DNA of 64,000 bases from positions 1,054,001 through 1,118,000 of the forward strand of contig BEIE01000001.1 of the NCBI GenBank assembly GCA_002898255.1, in the 5' to 3' direction. Under the pieces are notes generated by a model that worked only from the letters and a program-made list of their open reading frames with translations, made no database searches and was not told where the DNA came from. Within the stretch, counting starts at the first letter, position 1; each line of letters opens with the position of its first letter. Made by a program: the position numbers and the translations under genes. This DNA comes from a bacterium HR28. Its GTDB lineage: Bacteria; Chloroflexota; Chloroflexia; Thermomicrobiales; Thermomicrobiaceae. Shown here in pieces: positions 45,245 to 54,198 of the stretch.

Positions 45245-46603
45245 TCAGACCTCCCGTGCCAGCTTTCGCGCTGCGACAACGACTGGATCCCAGACTGGAG
45301 AGAAAGGTGGAGCGTAGGCCAGATCAAGGTAGATAAACTCGTCGAGCGTCATACCGGCCGTCAGCGCCGTCGCGACCGTATCAATTCGCTTTCCGGCTCC
45401 GGATCCACCCACAATTTGGGCCCCGAGTAGGCGGCCTGTCGGCTCCTCAGCGACCATCTTCACGGTCATCCATGTCGCGCCAGGAAAGTAGCCGGAGCGT
45501 GTCGTCGAGCGTACCTGTGCGGTGACGACCTGGAATCCTGCTGATCGAGCCTCACGCTCAGTGAGTCCTGTCCGTGCGATTTCCGTCTCACGGAAGCGGG
45601 TGATGGCCGTCCCAACGATGCCAGGGAACCGTGCCTCTCGACCGGCCAAATCGAGGCCGCAGACACGTCCTTGCTTGTTCGCTGTTGTCCCGAGGGGGAA
45701 GTAGATCGACCGGCCCAAGAGCCGATGGTACGCATCGGCACAGTCTCCGGCAGCCCAGACGCCTGGTGCGGACGTCCGGCAATGCTCATCGACATGGATG
45801 GCATTCCGATCACCGAGAACAATTCCTGCGTCCCGGGCCAGCTCGCTGTTTGGCTCGACCCCGATGCCGAGGACGACAACCTCCGCTTCAAAGGTGCCCA
45901 CGGGTGTGATGACACCGGTCACGCGGCCCTGGCGTGTTTCAAATCCCTCAACCGGTGCTCCAAGCACAAGGCGTATGCCTCCCTGCTGGAGTTCCCGCTC
46001 CACGAGCTCTGCCATGTCACTGTCGAGGAGCGCCATGACATGCGGGGCCGCCTCAAGCAACGTTGTCTGGAGTCCGCGAGTGATAAATGCCTCAGCCATC
46101 TCCAGCCCCACATACCCGCCTCCAACAATGACGGCCGAGCGTGGCCGCTGGCTTTCGAGCCAATTGGCAAGAGCCAGTGCTTCGTCGAGTGAGTGGATGG
46201 TGAAGATGCCCTCCGCGTCCCGACCAGGTACTGGAAGTGAGCGTGGACGAGCACCGGTCGCGATGACGAGCCGGTCAAACGACTCGCGATACTCGCGTTT
46301 CGCCTCGTGGTCGACGACGATAACTTGCTGTTGGGCGAGGTCGATCCCAATCACCTCGCTGTGGAGTCGCACGTCGATTCCGTTGCGCCGGTGGGCCTCG
46401 GGGGTACGGGCGACGAGCCGGCTCGGCTCTGCGACGAAACCAGCTACAAGATAGGGCAGGCCACAAAGCGCGTATGACGTGTAGGTCCCGCGCTCGAAGG
46501 CAATCACCTCAACCTCGGGCCGAAGACGACGGAGCTGCGATGCAGCGCTCATCCCTGCCGCATCGCCCCCAATGATCACCACTCGTTCTCGATGAGTGCT
46601 CAT
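45245..46603 (-). CDS. FAD-dependent pyridine-nucleotide disulfide oxidoreductase, CoA-disulfide-reductase-like
   Basis: 452 residues. FAD loop VVIIGGDAAGMSAASQL, the active cysteine in SYALCGLPY (the single-Cys motif of CoA-disulfide reductases and NADH oxidases), the NAD loop AVIVGGGYVGLEMAE, and the second FAD motif VWAAGDCADAYH. It probably reduces CoA disulfide or a related persulfide, keeping low-molecular thiols reduced, or uses O2 as an NADH oxidase. The gene follows rsmG by 21 bases with GAGGAGAG ahead of ATG. Confidence 0.87.
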   Translation of the reverse strand: MSTHRERVVIIGGDAAGMSAASQLRRLRPEVEVIAFERGTYTSYALCGLPYLVAGFVAEPSRLVARTPEAHRRNGIDVRLHSEVIGIDLAQQQVIVVDHEAKREYRESFDRLVIATGARPRSLPVPGRDAEGIFTIHSLDEALALANWLESQRPRSAVIVGGGYVGLEMAEAFITRGLQTTLLEAAPHVMALLDSDMAELVERELQQGGIRLVLGAPVEGFETRQGRVTGVITPVGTFEAEVVVLGIGVEPNSELARDAGIVLGDRNAIHVDEHCRTSAPGVWAAGDCADAYHRLLGRSIYFPLGTTANKQGRVCGLDLAGREARFPGIVGTAITRFRETEIARTGLTEREARSAGFQVVTAQVRSTTRSGYFPGATWMTVKMVAEEPTGRLLGAQIVGGSGAGKRIDTVATALTAGMTLDEFIYLDLAYAPPFSPVWDPVVVAARKLAREV

Positions 46604-46624
46604 TAGCAGAGCTCTCCTCTCGCC

Positions 46625-47371
46625 TCAACGGAGTGGGCGCTTTGCTGGCAATCCAACACGACGTGGGTACTGTGATGGGGCCGGCCGCACCGCTCGGACG
46701 ACGACGATGGTGCCCGTAGCACCGACGAGGTCGGCGAGTGGCATTGGCTCAACAGCCTCGATTTCTCCCCCAAGGATTTCCAGTGCACGTCGACTGTCGC
46801 GGAGTTCCAACTCGATTGCTGGGCCCTTAGGGAAGACGGCGAGTCCATCGACATGAAGGAAAGGCAAGGTGAGCTCGAGCGCGGTCGCAAGATGTGCCAA
46901 CGCTCGTGCAGTCGCAAGATCGTACCGGCCACGGTGTTCAGGGTTGTGTGCTAACGTCTCCGCCCGGTCGTGGATCGGTGTCGTGTCGAGGAGCGCAAGC
47001 TCACGTACTACAAGCTCAAGGAAACGCACCTTTTTCGCGGTCGCGTCCAGAAGTGTGAGTGAAAGTTTTGGGCGGAGAAGTTTCAGCGGGATGCCGGGGA
47101 TACCGGCCCCAGTGCCCACATCGATCACTCGGCACAACTGCGATTGCGCACAAGCGCGATCGACCCATGGGAGTAATCCTAGTGACTCAACCAGGAGTCG
47201 TCGCTGGATCTCCGACCAATCATCGAGTCCTGTGAGGTTGATCCGCTGATTCCACTCGAGCAGGAGTTCAGCATAGCGCCGGAAGGCTCGCTCTGCTTCG
47301 GGTGTGAGTTCCTCGCCCAAGCGAGCCGCGGCGGTGCGAAGTAGAGTGAGATCGAGGGTGGAGCTACTCAC
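46625..47371 (-). CDS. rsmG: 16S rRNA (guanine-527-N7) methyltransferase
   Basis: 248 residues. [17 protein letters not shown] loop [20 protein letters not shown] and [13 protein letters not shown] are diagnostic of RsmG/GidB. It methylates G527 of 16S rRNA. It overlaps dxs by four bases and is thus translationally coupled to it, rather than in the usual gid/par context near the replication origin. Confidence 0.93.
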   Translation of the reverse strand: MSSSTLDLTLLRTAAARLGEELTPEAERAFRRYAELLLEWNQRINLTGLDDWSEIQRRLLVESLGLLPWVDRACAQSQLCRVIDVGTGAGIPGIPLKLLRPKLSLTLLDATAKKVRFLELVVRELALLDTTPIHDRAETLAHNPEHRGRYDLATARALAHLATALELTLPFLHVDGLAVFPKGPAIELELRDSRRALEILGGEIEAVEPMPLADLVGATGTIVVVRAVRPAPSQYPRRVGLPAKRPLR

Positions 47372-49257
47372 GGTTCCCGCGACGATCCAGCTACGACGCG
47401 ACCCTGGGCCGCGAGGAAGGCCAGTGTGCGCTGCGCAATCGATTCGGCATCGATGCCAGCCTGACGACGGAGGGAGGCCTGCGAAGCGTGATCGAAGAAA
47501 CGGTCTGCAAGACCCAAGCGCAATACCGGGACGCGAAGGTCGGCATCGTTGAGCGCTTCAAGAACGGCACTACCAAAGCCCCCGGCCAGCTGTGCCTCTT
47601 CTACCGTCACAACACAACCACATTCGCGTGCGGCGTCCAGAATCAACGTCCGGTCGAGCGGTTTCACGAAGCGGGCATTGATGACGGTAGCCCGAATTCC
47701 TTTTTCCGCCAGAATTTGAGCAGCGCGTTCAGCGGGAAGAACAGTGGCGCCGAGGGCAATCAGCGCCACGTCCTGTCCCTCGCAGAGGAGCTCTCCTCGT
47801 CCGATCGGGAGGACACGTGGCTCGCCGAGCAGCGGTACACCGACACCGCTACCGCGCGGGTAGCGTAGGGCGATCGGCCCCTCCTCGTAAGCCAGCGCTG
47901 TTGCGAGCATGTGCCGGAGCTCATCCTCATCCTTCGGGGCCATCAAGACCATGTTCGGGATGCAGCGGAGGTACGCGACGTCGAAAACGCCATGGTGTGT
48001 CCGTCCATCCTCACCGACCAGTCCGGCCCGGTCCATTGCGAAGACAACTGGAAGGCGCTGGATGCAGACATCGTGGATGACCTGGTCATAGGCCCGCTGC
48101 AGGAATGTGGAGTAGATGGCGCAGACCGGCCGAAAGCCCTGTGTCGCGAGTCCTGCTGCAAAGGTCACCGCATGTTGCTCTGCGATCCCAACGTCGAAGA
48201 AGCGCTCGGGGTAGGCAGCTGCAAACGGGAGTAGCCCCGTGCCATCCGGCATGGCTGCTGTGATGGCGACGATGCGCTCGTCCCGCGCCGCGAGCTCCAC
48301 CAGGGTCTGACCGAACACGTCCTGATAACGTGGAGGACTCGGTGGAGCACCGGGTACCTTAACCGCGGCGCTGTGGTGCTTGAAGGGATCGTCCTCAGCA
48401 GGACGGTAGCCTTTGCCCTTCACTGTGAGAACGTGCACAAAGACCGGTCCTGGCAGTGTCCTGACAAGCTGGAAGGTTTCAATGAGTTCACGGAGGTTGT
48501 GTCCGTCGATTGGGCCGATGTACGTGAAGCCAAGTTCCTCCCAAATCATCGTGCGGTAGACGATCTCTTTGAGCCCATCAAGGAAGCGGTGAGAAAGTTC
48601 CACGAGTCGCTCGCCTTGCGGGAGTCGCCGCAACAGCCGTTCTACTTCGGCCTTCGCCTGTCGGTAACGTGCATCAGTGCGAATGCGCGTGAGGTATCGG
48701 GCAACGGCCCCGACGTTAGGAGCGATCGACATCTCGTTATCGTTGAGGACGACGATGAGCGGAACCTGTAGGGCACCAGCATGGTTCAGCGCTTCGTAAG
48801 CCATACCGCCGGTGAGCGCACCGTCGCCGATCACGGCGATCGTGTGGTAGTGCTCACCGCGCAGTTTCGCAGCGACGGCCATGCCGAGGGCGGCTGAGAT
48901 CGAGGTCGAGGCGTGACCGGCTCCGAACTGGTCGTGGGGGCTTTCCTCACGCTGGAGGAAGCCGCTGAGGCCTCCTTCTTGGCGAATGGTGTGGAAACGG
49001 TCCCTCCGCCCAGTCACGAGCTTATGTGGATATGCCTGGTGGCCGACGTCCCAGACGATCTTGTCACGCGGCGAGTCGAAGACGTAGTGGAGTGCGAGCG
49101 TAAGTTCAACGGTTCCCAGGTTCGGTGCAAAGTGTCCGCCCGTCTTACCGAGGACGACCTCAATGATCGCCTCGCGGATCTCCTCAGCGAGCTTTTCAAG
49201 TTCAGGAATGGTCAGCTGTTTGAGATCCTGTGGGCTGTCGATCCGCTCCAAATACAT
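47368..49257 (-). CDS. dxs: 1-deoxy-D-xylulose-5-phosphate synthase
   Basis: 629 residues, a transketolase-type thiamine enzyme. [17 protein letters not shown], the thiamine-diphosphate motif [15 protein letters not shown] followed by [10 protein letters not shown], and the C-terminal [10 protein letters not shown]-like segment ([11 protein letters not shown]) are all present. It condenses pyruvate and glyceraldehyde-3-phosphate, the entry step of the non-mevalonate isoprenoid pathway that ispE (12.6 kb) also serves. It is first of a leftward operon with rsmG, the reductase and the interrupted hydrolase. Confidence 0.95.
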   Translation of the reverse strand: MYLERIDSPQDLKQLTIPELEKLAEEIREAIIEVVLGKTGGHFAPNLGTVELTLALHYVFDSPRDKIVWDVGHQAYPHKLVTGRRDRFHTIRQEGGLSGFLQREESPHDQFGAGHASTSISAALGMAVAAKLRGEHYHTIAVIGDGALTGGMAYEALNHAGALQVPLIVVLNDNEMSIAPNVGAVARYLTRIRTDARYRQAKAEVERLLRRLPQGERLVELSHRFLDGLKEIVYRTMIWEELGFTYIGPIDGHNLRELIETFQLVRTLPGPVFVHVLTVKGKGYRPAEDDPFKHHSAAVKVPGAPPSPPRYQDVFGQTLVELAARDERIVAITAAMPDGTGLLPFAAAYPERFFDVGIAEQHAVTFAAGLATQGFRPVCAIYSTFLQRAYDQVIHDVCIQRLPVVFAMDRAGLVGEDGRTHHGVFDVAYLRCIPNMVLMAPKDEDELRHMLATALAYEEGPIALRYPRGSGVGVPLLGEPRVLPIGRGELLCEGQDVALIALGATVLPAERAAQILAEKGIRATVINARFVKPLDRTLILDAARECGCVVTVEEAQLAGGFGSAVLEALNDADLRVPVLRLGLADRFFDHASQASLRRQAGIDAESIAQRTLAFLAAQGRVVAGSSREP

Positions 49258-49387
49258 CGTGCTCCTCCTCGCGTGAACCGCCAGCCGCCAGAGTGAGCAA
49301 GGCCGACGGTGCGGGACAGGCTGATCCTAACAGGCGTACCGCTCCTCGTCAAAGTACTGTGCCGGATTCGGCGCAAACTGGACAAGA

Positions 49388-49416
49388 CGAGGGAGGAGAC
49401 AACGCCTCCTCCCTCG
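49388..49416 (-). terminator. Terminator of the two-component/glycosyltransferase operon
   Basis: An 11-bp stem CGAGGGAGGAG (49388-49398) / CTCCTCCCTCG (49406-49416) with a 7-base loop, followed leftward by TCTTGTCC. It lies 22 bases beyond the stop of the secreted protein gene. Confidence 0.65.
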
Positions 49417-49437
49417 GGCGGAGTGTGTGAGAAAGGG

Positions 49438-50142
49438 TTACTGCCAGGCGGCTCTGATGCTTGGGACGAACCGAGCGCCGCTCTGGGATGTACCTTGTTG
49501 ATCCTGCTGTTCCCGAGTCCAGTCGTTGAACCAGCCGTGTCCAAAGCCCCGGTGCCAGCCGTGTCCCCAGAAGCCGCCCATTCCTGTCTTATCGAGTAAC
49601 GTGTCGAGATTGTTTTGTACGTCGGTGATGGCTCGCTCAGCCTCGTCCTGCGTCAGTACGCCCTGCTGAACCAAGGTGTTCGCGTTGGCGCGCGCTGCGT
49701 CCAAGAGGGCGTTCTTCAAGTCATCGCGCGAGACACCATGATCGCTTGCGACTTGAGCGAGGCTCTTGCCTTGGCGAAGTTCCGCGAGCAGCTGACTCGT
49801 CGTCAACCCGAGCTTGTTGGCAGTCGTACTCAGGATGTCCGCAGGCGGCAGGACAGCAGCTTGGTAGCAGCGGCTTTGCGCTTGACGCTGGAGGTAGTTG
49901 CGGATGGCATCAGCCTGGCTCTGGTTTATAATGCCTTGATTCACAAGATCGGTCAGCAATGTGTCGAGTGGTCCGCCCTGCTTCGTCCCAAGCGCTGCGC
50001 AACGGCTTGTGCTACCTGCGGGTGGGGTTGGGGTGGCTGTTTGGGCGGCAACCAGACCAGCAGTCACCAACAGTCCCGCCAATGCTGCGACGCCGATCGC
50101 AACGAGCCAGGCACGTCGAAGACCGAATCGTCGTCGGAACAT
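49438..50142 (-). CDS. Secreted repeat protein with Gly/His/Trp-rich segment, linked to two-component system
   Basis: 234 residues. An N-terminal signal anchor (AWLVAIGVAALAGLLVTAGL, ending AAQTA) and then repeated helical units: LLTDLVNQGIINQSQADAI, LGLTTSQLLAELRQGKSLAQ, HGVSRDDLKNALLDAA and LVQQGVLTQDEAERAI. The L-V-x-Q-G-x-[IL]-x-Q-x-[QE]-A motif occurs twice. A segment GFWGHGWHRGFGHGWFNDW is rich in His and could bind metal. It is last in the operon, 15 bases after the histidine kinase, and may be sensed by or respond to that kinase. No named family was recognised with confidence. Confidence 0.7.
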   Translation of the reverse strand: MFRRRFGLRRAWLVAIGVAALAGLLVTAGLVAAQTATPTPPAGSTSRCAALGTKQGGPLDTLLTDLVNQGIINQSQADAIRNYLQRQAQSRCYQAAVLPPADILSTTANKLGLTTSQLLAELRQGKSLAQVASDHGVSRDDLKNALLDAARANANTLVQQGVLTQDEAERAITDVQNNLDTLLDKTGMGGFWGHGWHRGFGHGWFNDWTREQQDQQGTSQSGARFVPSIRAAWQ

Positions 50143-50157
50143 CGTGTTCCCCCTTTT

Positions 50158-51591
50158 TCAATCCTGACCGGTATCAGCGGGGAGGAGCAGTGTAAAGGTG
50201 GTGCCTTCACCAGGGGTACTCGTCGCTTCGATCGCACCACCATGCAGGGTTACGATTTCCCGCACGATGGCCAGCCCGAGCCCGAATCCGTTGGGCCCTC
50301 CCTTGTCACTGCTTCCCCGGTAGAACCGATCGAAAATATGTGGCAGGACTTCGGGTGGAATCCCTGGGCCGGTATCCCGGACAGTGAGCTGTAGCCGGGG
50401 TGGGTCACCGGGCAGGCGCTCGGCACTGAGAGCGAGCGTCATTCCATCTCGACCATGGACCAGCGCATTCTGCACCAGGTTCTCGAGAGCCTGCTCGAGG
50501 AGCTCCGGATCCCCTGCCGCGGTCAGAGACTCCGGAACGTCTATCTGGAGCTCGATGGCGCGTCGCTGGATCGTCAACCGATGACGCGTCACCACGCGCT
50601 GAACGAGCGCGGCAAGCGCAACCGGTTGACGCTCCAGTCGCACCTGGCCGGTCTCGAGCCGGGTGAGGTGCAGAAGCTGAGTCAAGAGGCGAGCGGCACG
50701 CTCGCTTTCCTCAGCGATCAGCCGCAGCGCTTCCTCGCGCTCATCCTCTCCGTGGAGCAATCCTTCACGGACAGCCTGGGCATAGCCCTGGATGACGGTG
50801 AGCGGGGTGCGGAGTTCGTGGGCGACATTGGCCAGGAGATTCCGCTGTCCCTCGACGAGACGGCGCAAGTTCCCGACCATGGTGTTGAAACTCCGCACCA
50901 GGCGTGACACCTCATCCGGCCCGCCACCGGTGGCCTGCCGCGTGAGATCACCGGCCGCGATCGCGTCTGCGACTGCAGCAAGACGCGCGATCGGTCCGGC
51001 GATCGAGCGCGAAAGGAACCAGGTCACGGCAAGCGAGACTGCCAGGCCTGCAAGGACGGCGAGCCCCAGCCCCGGGAGCAAAATCCGCAGAAGCAGGCGC
51101 GTCGGTGCTGGTGCCAGCACGACCAGCGTGGACCCCGGCACGCTCCCGAGCGGAGCAACAGCGACATAGTAGCCGCCGACCTGACCGGCGAAGCGCGCCG
51201 CCGATCCGCGCACTCCGCGCGGATCACCCTCAGCGCGGGAGACGCGGTTCACTTGGTCGCGCAAGGCCGCACGCGTGACAGCGGGGAGTGGCTCCTCAGC
51301 CGAGTCCGCCAGGATCTGCTCCTGCGGTCCCATGATCAGGAGCCGCGTACCGGTGCGTTCCCCGAGTTCGTGCAGCAGTTCTTCGTCCAGGAGCGGCCGC
51401 AGTCCTGGACGACGGTAGACAGCGTCCACGCCGACTGCAATCTGGCCCGTCAGTTCCTCCAGCTGGCGCTCTTGAAGCACCCGCTGGGCATGGGCGATCG
51501 GCCAGACAGCAGCGAAAGCGGTCGTGGTCACCATCACGAACACCACCACGACGAAACTCGCGAAGAGCCGACCACGCAGACTCCTGATCAC
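50158..51591 (-). CDS. Membrane sensor histidine kinase
   Basis: 477 residues: N-terminal helix, extracytoplasmic sensor (about 30-165), second helix (LLPGLGLAVLAGLAVSLAV), HAMP domain, the phospho-acceptor His in NVAHELRTPLT, and ATPase motifs ENLVQNALVHG, DTGPGIP and GFGLGLAIV. It should phosphorylate the response regulator encoded 90 bases upstream. The input is unknown; the operon partners (secreted repeat protein, membrane glycosyltransferases) point to the envelope. Confidence 0.92.
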   Translation of the reverse strand: MIRSLRGRLFASFVVVVFVMVTTTAFAAVWPIAHAQRVLQERQLEELTGQIAVGVDAVYRRPGLRPLLDEELLHELGERTGTRLLIMGPQEQILADSAEEPLPAVTRAALRDQVNRVSRAEGDPRGVRGSAARFAGQVGGYYVAVAPLGSVPGSTLVVLAPAPTRLLLRILLPGLGLAVLAGLAVSLAVTWFLSRSIAGPIARLAAVADAIAAGDLTRQATGGGPDEVSRLVRSFNTMVGNLRRLVEGQRNLLANVAHELRTPLTVIQGYAQAVREGLLHGEDEREEALRLIAEESERAARLLTQLLHLTRLETGQVRLERQPVALAALVQRVVTRHRLTIQRRAIELQIDVPESLTAAGDPELLEQALENLVQNALVHGRDGMTLALSAERLPGDPPRLQLTVRDTGPGIPPEVLPHIFDRFYRGSSDKGGPNGFGLGLAIVREIVTLHGGAIEATSTPGEGTTFTLLLPADTGQD

Positions 51592-51681
51592 TGCTCACCC
51601 TACCCGGCAACCGGAGTGGGATCCACCCCGCCTGCCGCTTCCAGTCTCAACCGCGCTCGTAAACGGAACGTAACATGACAC

Positions 51682-52356
51682 TCAGGAATCACTGAGAGTG
51701 AGGCGGTAGCCGACACCGCGTACGCTTTCAATGCGCAGTGTGCTCCGTTCGAGCTTCTGGCGCAGGCGATTCACATGGACGTCCAGTGTCCGAGAGCCTT
51801 CGTCGAGGAATTCGGTGCCCCACACTTGTTGGAGCAGCCGTCGCCGAGGAACGACACGTCCCACCTGGCTCGCCAGTGCGACGAGCAAGTCGAACTCGCG
51901 TGGACGGAGAATGACCGGCTCATCCCCGATGAAGACTTCGCGGCTCTCCCGATCGATGCGGACATCGCCGACAGCAAGTTCGCGCACGGGTGATCCGCTG
52001 GCGCGACGGAGCAGTGCGCGCACTCGTGCCAGGAGTTCATTGGGTTTAAAGGGTTTCGTGACGTAGTCGTCGGCCCCGAGGTCGAGGCCTTCAACGATAT
52101 CTCGTTCGTCATCCAGTGCTGTGAGCATCAAGATAGGGGTGGCGTGACGAATCCGGATCGCACGACAGACGTCTCTTCCATGGGTGCCTGGTAGCAGCAA
52201 GTCAAGGATCACGAGGTCTGGTCGCTCTTGTTCAAACGCTGCGAGCGCAGACCTCCCATCGGCGGCAATTGCCACGGTGTGACCGTCGCGCCGCAGGTAG
52301 AGCTCGAGGAGCTTGGCGATCCGAGCGTCGTCTTCGACGACGAGAATATGTGCCAT
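51682..52356 (-). CDS. OmpR/PhoB-family response regulator
   Basis: 224 residues. Receiver with acidic pair ILVVEDDAR, phospho-acceptor Asp in DLVILDLLLPG, Thr in MLTALDD and Lys in VTKPFKPNE; winged-helix DNA-binding domain with RPREFDLLVAL and TLDVHVNRLRQKLE. Partner of the kinase downstream. ATG lies six bases after the stop of the glycosyltransferase gene, so it belongs to that operon. Confidence 0.94.
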   Translation of the reverse strand: MAHILVVEDDARIAKLLELYLRRDGHTVAIAADGRSALAAFEQERPDLVILDLLLPGTHGRDVCRAIRIRHATPILMLTALDDERDIVEGLDLGADDYVTKPFKPNELLARVRALLRRASGSPVRELAVGDVRIDRESREVFIGDEPVILRPREFDLLVALASQVGRVVPRRRLLQQVWGTEFLDEGSRTLDVHVNRLRQKLERSTLRIESVRGVGYRLTLSDS

Positions 52357-52362
52357 CAGTCC

Positions 52363-54198
52363 TCAAGGCACCGCCGGAAATCCAGCGTGCGCTGCCACAT
52401 CTGGTGACAATCCTACCAGCACGGAATCAGGTCGTGCGAGTACAGCAACACGCCGGTACAGGAGGAACGAAATGTACTCTCGCCAGTCACGCGGGTCGAT
52501 CAGTCCAAAGAAGAGGTGTCCCCACGGCGATTCGAGCGTCGGCGGCACTGTGAGCTGGTAGGGAAGCGGTTGCCAGACGAGGTCAGGCCGAACTCCTGCG
52601 ACCACCGCTTGCTGGTTGGGAGGGACGACCACGACCTGAGCAGTCTGTGCCGCTGTGGCGAGTTCGGTCGATGTCGCGAGCTGCAGTTGTGGGAAGTCGC
52701 GCAGGTACCATGCAAACGGCTGTGCGACCGTGGATTCGAGCACAACCACGAGCCCATGCCCACCGGTCGGGTCCCGTGGGTCGAGCTGGAACATTGTGAG
52801 ATCCGTGCTTGCGCGGCGGATGCGCTCGATTGTGATGAGCAAGCCAGGGGCGGTGTCGCCATCATGGAGAACCGTCCCGGGGCGATACGCGGTGGTAGCG
52901 TTGACGAGCATCGCGTTGCGCGAGGCCAGGATGAAAAGGGCCACAAGAGGCAGGACCAGCAGCGTGCGCTGTGGAGCCTCAGCACGGCGCCAGATGTTCA
53001 GCGCAATCCAGAGTGTCACCGCAAGCAGGAGGATGAGACTCACGATACCCGCTATCCAGGCGAGTACCGTCCCCTCGGGCCCCGCAAGGATTCGTCCCAA
53101 TAAGCTCAGGCTGACCAGCGCAACGAGCGTGCTCGCACCGAGGGCGGCGGCATCCCATGGCTGCCGAAATCTCGCCCATGGGACTTGTCCAATGAGTCTT
53201 GAGAGACCATAGCCAGCGAGAAATGAGAGAGCGAGGCTTTGGAGTGCAAGTGCGGCGAGCGAGCCGTGGCCAAAGACCAACAGGCTCAACACACCGACAG
53301 CAGCGCCAAGCGCGAACCAGCTCGATACCCCGTGCCGGACGATGAGAATAGTTCCGACGATGGCAAGGACGAGCATCGGGAATTCGTCCGTTGCGAGGAG
53401 AAGCAAGGGGCGTGTCCAGTGAGCTGCTGGAACGCGAAGAAAGTCACGCCACAACGCTGTCCAGCTCTCGATAAGGAAGAGGGCAAGTCCCTGGGGTCTG
53501 GTGAGGAGTGCAGTACTCGTGAGCCCAAGCGTTGCAATGAAGCTGGTGGCGGCCAAGGAAAGCGATCCGGGATGTGCACGCCAGCGCCAACTGCCTGCGA
53601 GCGCAAGAGCGAGAGCCAGTAACCAACCCAGCGGATGAGCTAAAGGCAGGGCTGCCGCCAGAACTCCCAAAGCAAGGGCCGGTTGCAGTTCCTGTGACCG
53701 CTGGGAGAGCACCGCGAATATCAGGATTAATGTGGCGACGAGTACGATTACCCCGTCCAGTCGCGTGCTGGCCAAGATGAGTGTCGGCGAGAGAGCAAGG
53801 AGCCAGGCACTTGCGAGTGTGACTGGACGGCCGAGTACCGGCTGCAGCCGCGCCATTCCGATGATTGCCACCAGCCCGGCAAGGAGGCTCGGGAGCCGAG
53901 CGGCACCGTCTCCGGGGCCAAAGAGGAAGAAGGACAGAGCAGCCAGGATCGTCGGGAGAGGTTGTGTCCAGCCGACCGAGGTGAGATCACCACCCGTCAC
54001 AAGCGCGACAGCGTCCGACGCAAGCGCTGCCTCATGGGCGCTCAGCGGGTAGGTGCGGAAACCATAGAGGCGGACAGCGAGTGCGACCACGAGAACAAGC
54101 GCCCACGGTGCTATCCGAATTGCCCAGCCCACAAGAGGGATCTCGCGGTCTAGGACAGTTGATACCGGGGTGCTCGGCGGGACGGTCGGAGTATTCAT
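52363..54198 (-). CDS. GT39-like membrane glycosyltransferase
   Basis: 611 residues with about 12 membrane helices and a C-terminal soluble part. RLYGFRTYPLSAHEAALASD after helix one occupies the place of the acidic catalytic loop of PMT/ArnT enzymes, with H-E instead of D-E. The C-terminal region has WYLRDFPQLQLA, also found in the next protein as WYLREFPNRRYF. It overlaps that gene as ATGA. The two probably work together in protein or lipid glycosylation at the outer membrane face; the substrate is unknown. Confidence 0.75.
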   Translation of the reverse strand: MNTPTVPPSTPVSTVLDREIPLVGWAIRIAPWALVLVVALAVRLYGFRTYPLSAHEAALASDAVALVTGGDLTSVGWTQPLPTILAALSFFLFGPGDGAARLPSLLAGLVAIIGMARLQPVLGRPVTLASAWLLALSPTLILASTRLDGVIVLVATLILIFAVLSQRSQELQPALALGVLAAALPLAHPLGWLLALALALAGSWRWRAHPGSLSLAATSFIATLGLTSTALLTRPQGLALFLIESWTALWRDFLRVPAAHWTRPLLLLATDEFPMLVLAIVGTILIVRHGVSSWFALGAAVGVLSLLVFGHGSLAALALQSLALSFLAGYGLSRLIGQVPWARFRQPWDAAALGASTLVALVSLSLLGRILAGPEGTVLAWIAGIVSLILLLAVTLWIALNIWRRAEAPQRTLLVLPLVALFILASRNAMLVNATTAYRPGTVLHDGDTAPGLLITIERIRRASTDLTMFQLDPRDPTGGHGLVVVLESTVAQPFAWYLRDFPQLQLATSTELATAAQTAQVVVVPPNQQAVVAGVRPDLVWQPLPYQLTVPPTLESPWGHLFFGLIDPRDWREYISFLLYRRVAVLARPDSVLVGLSPDVAAHAGFPAVP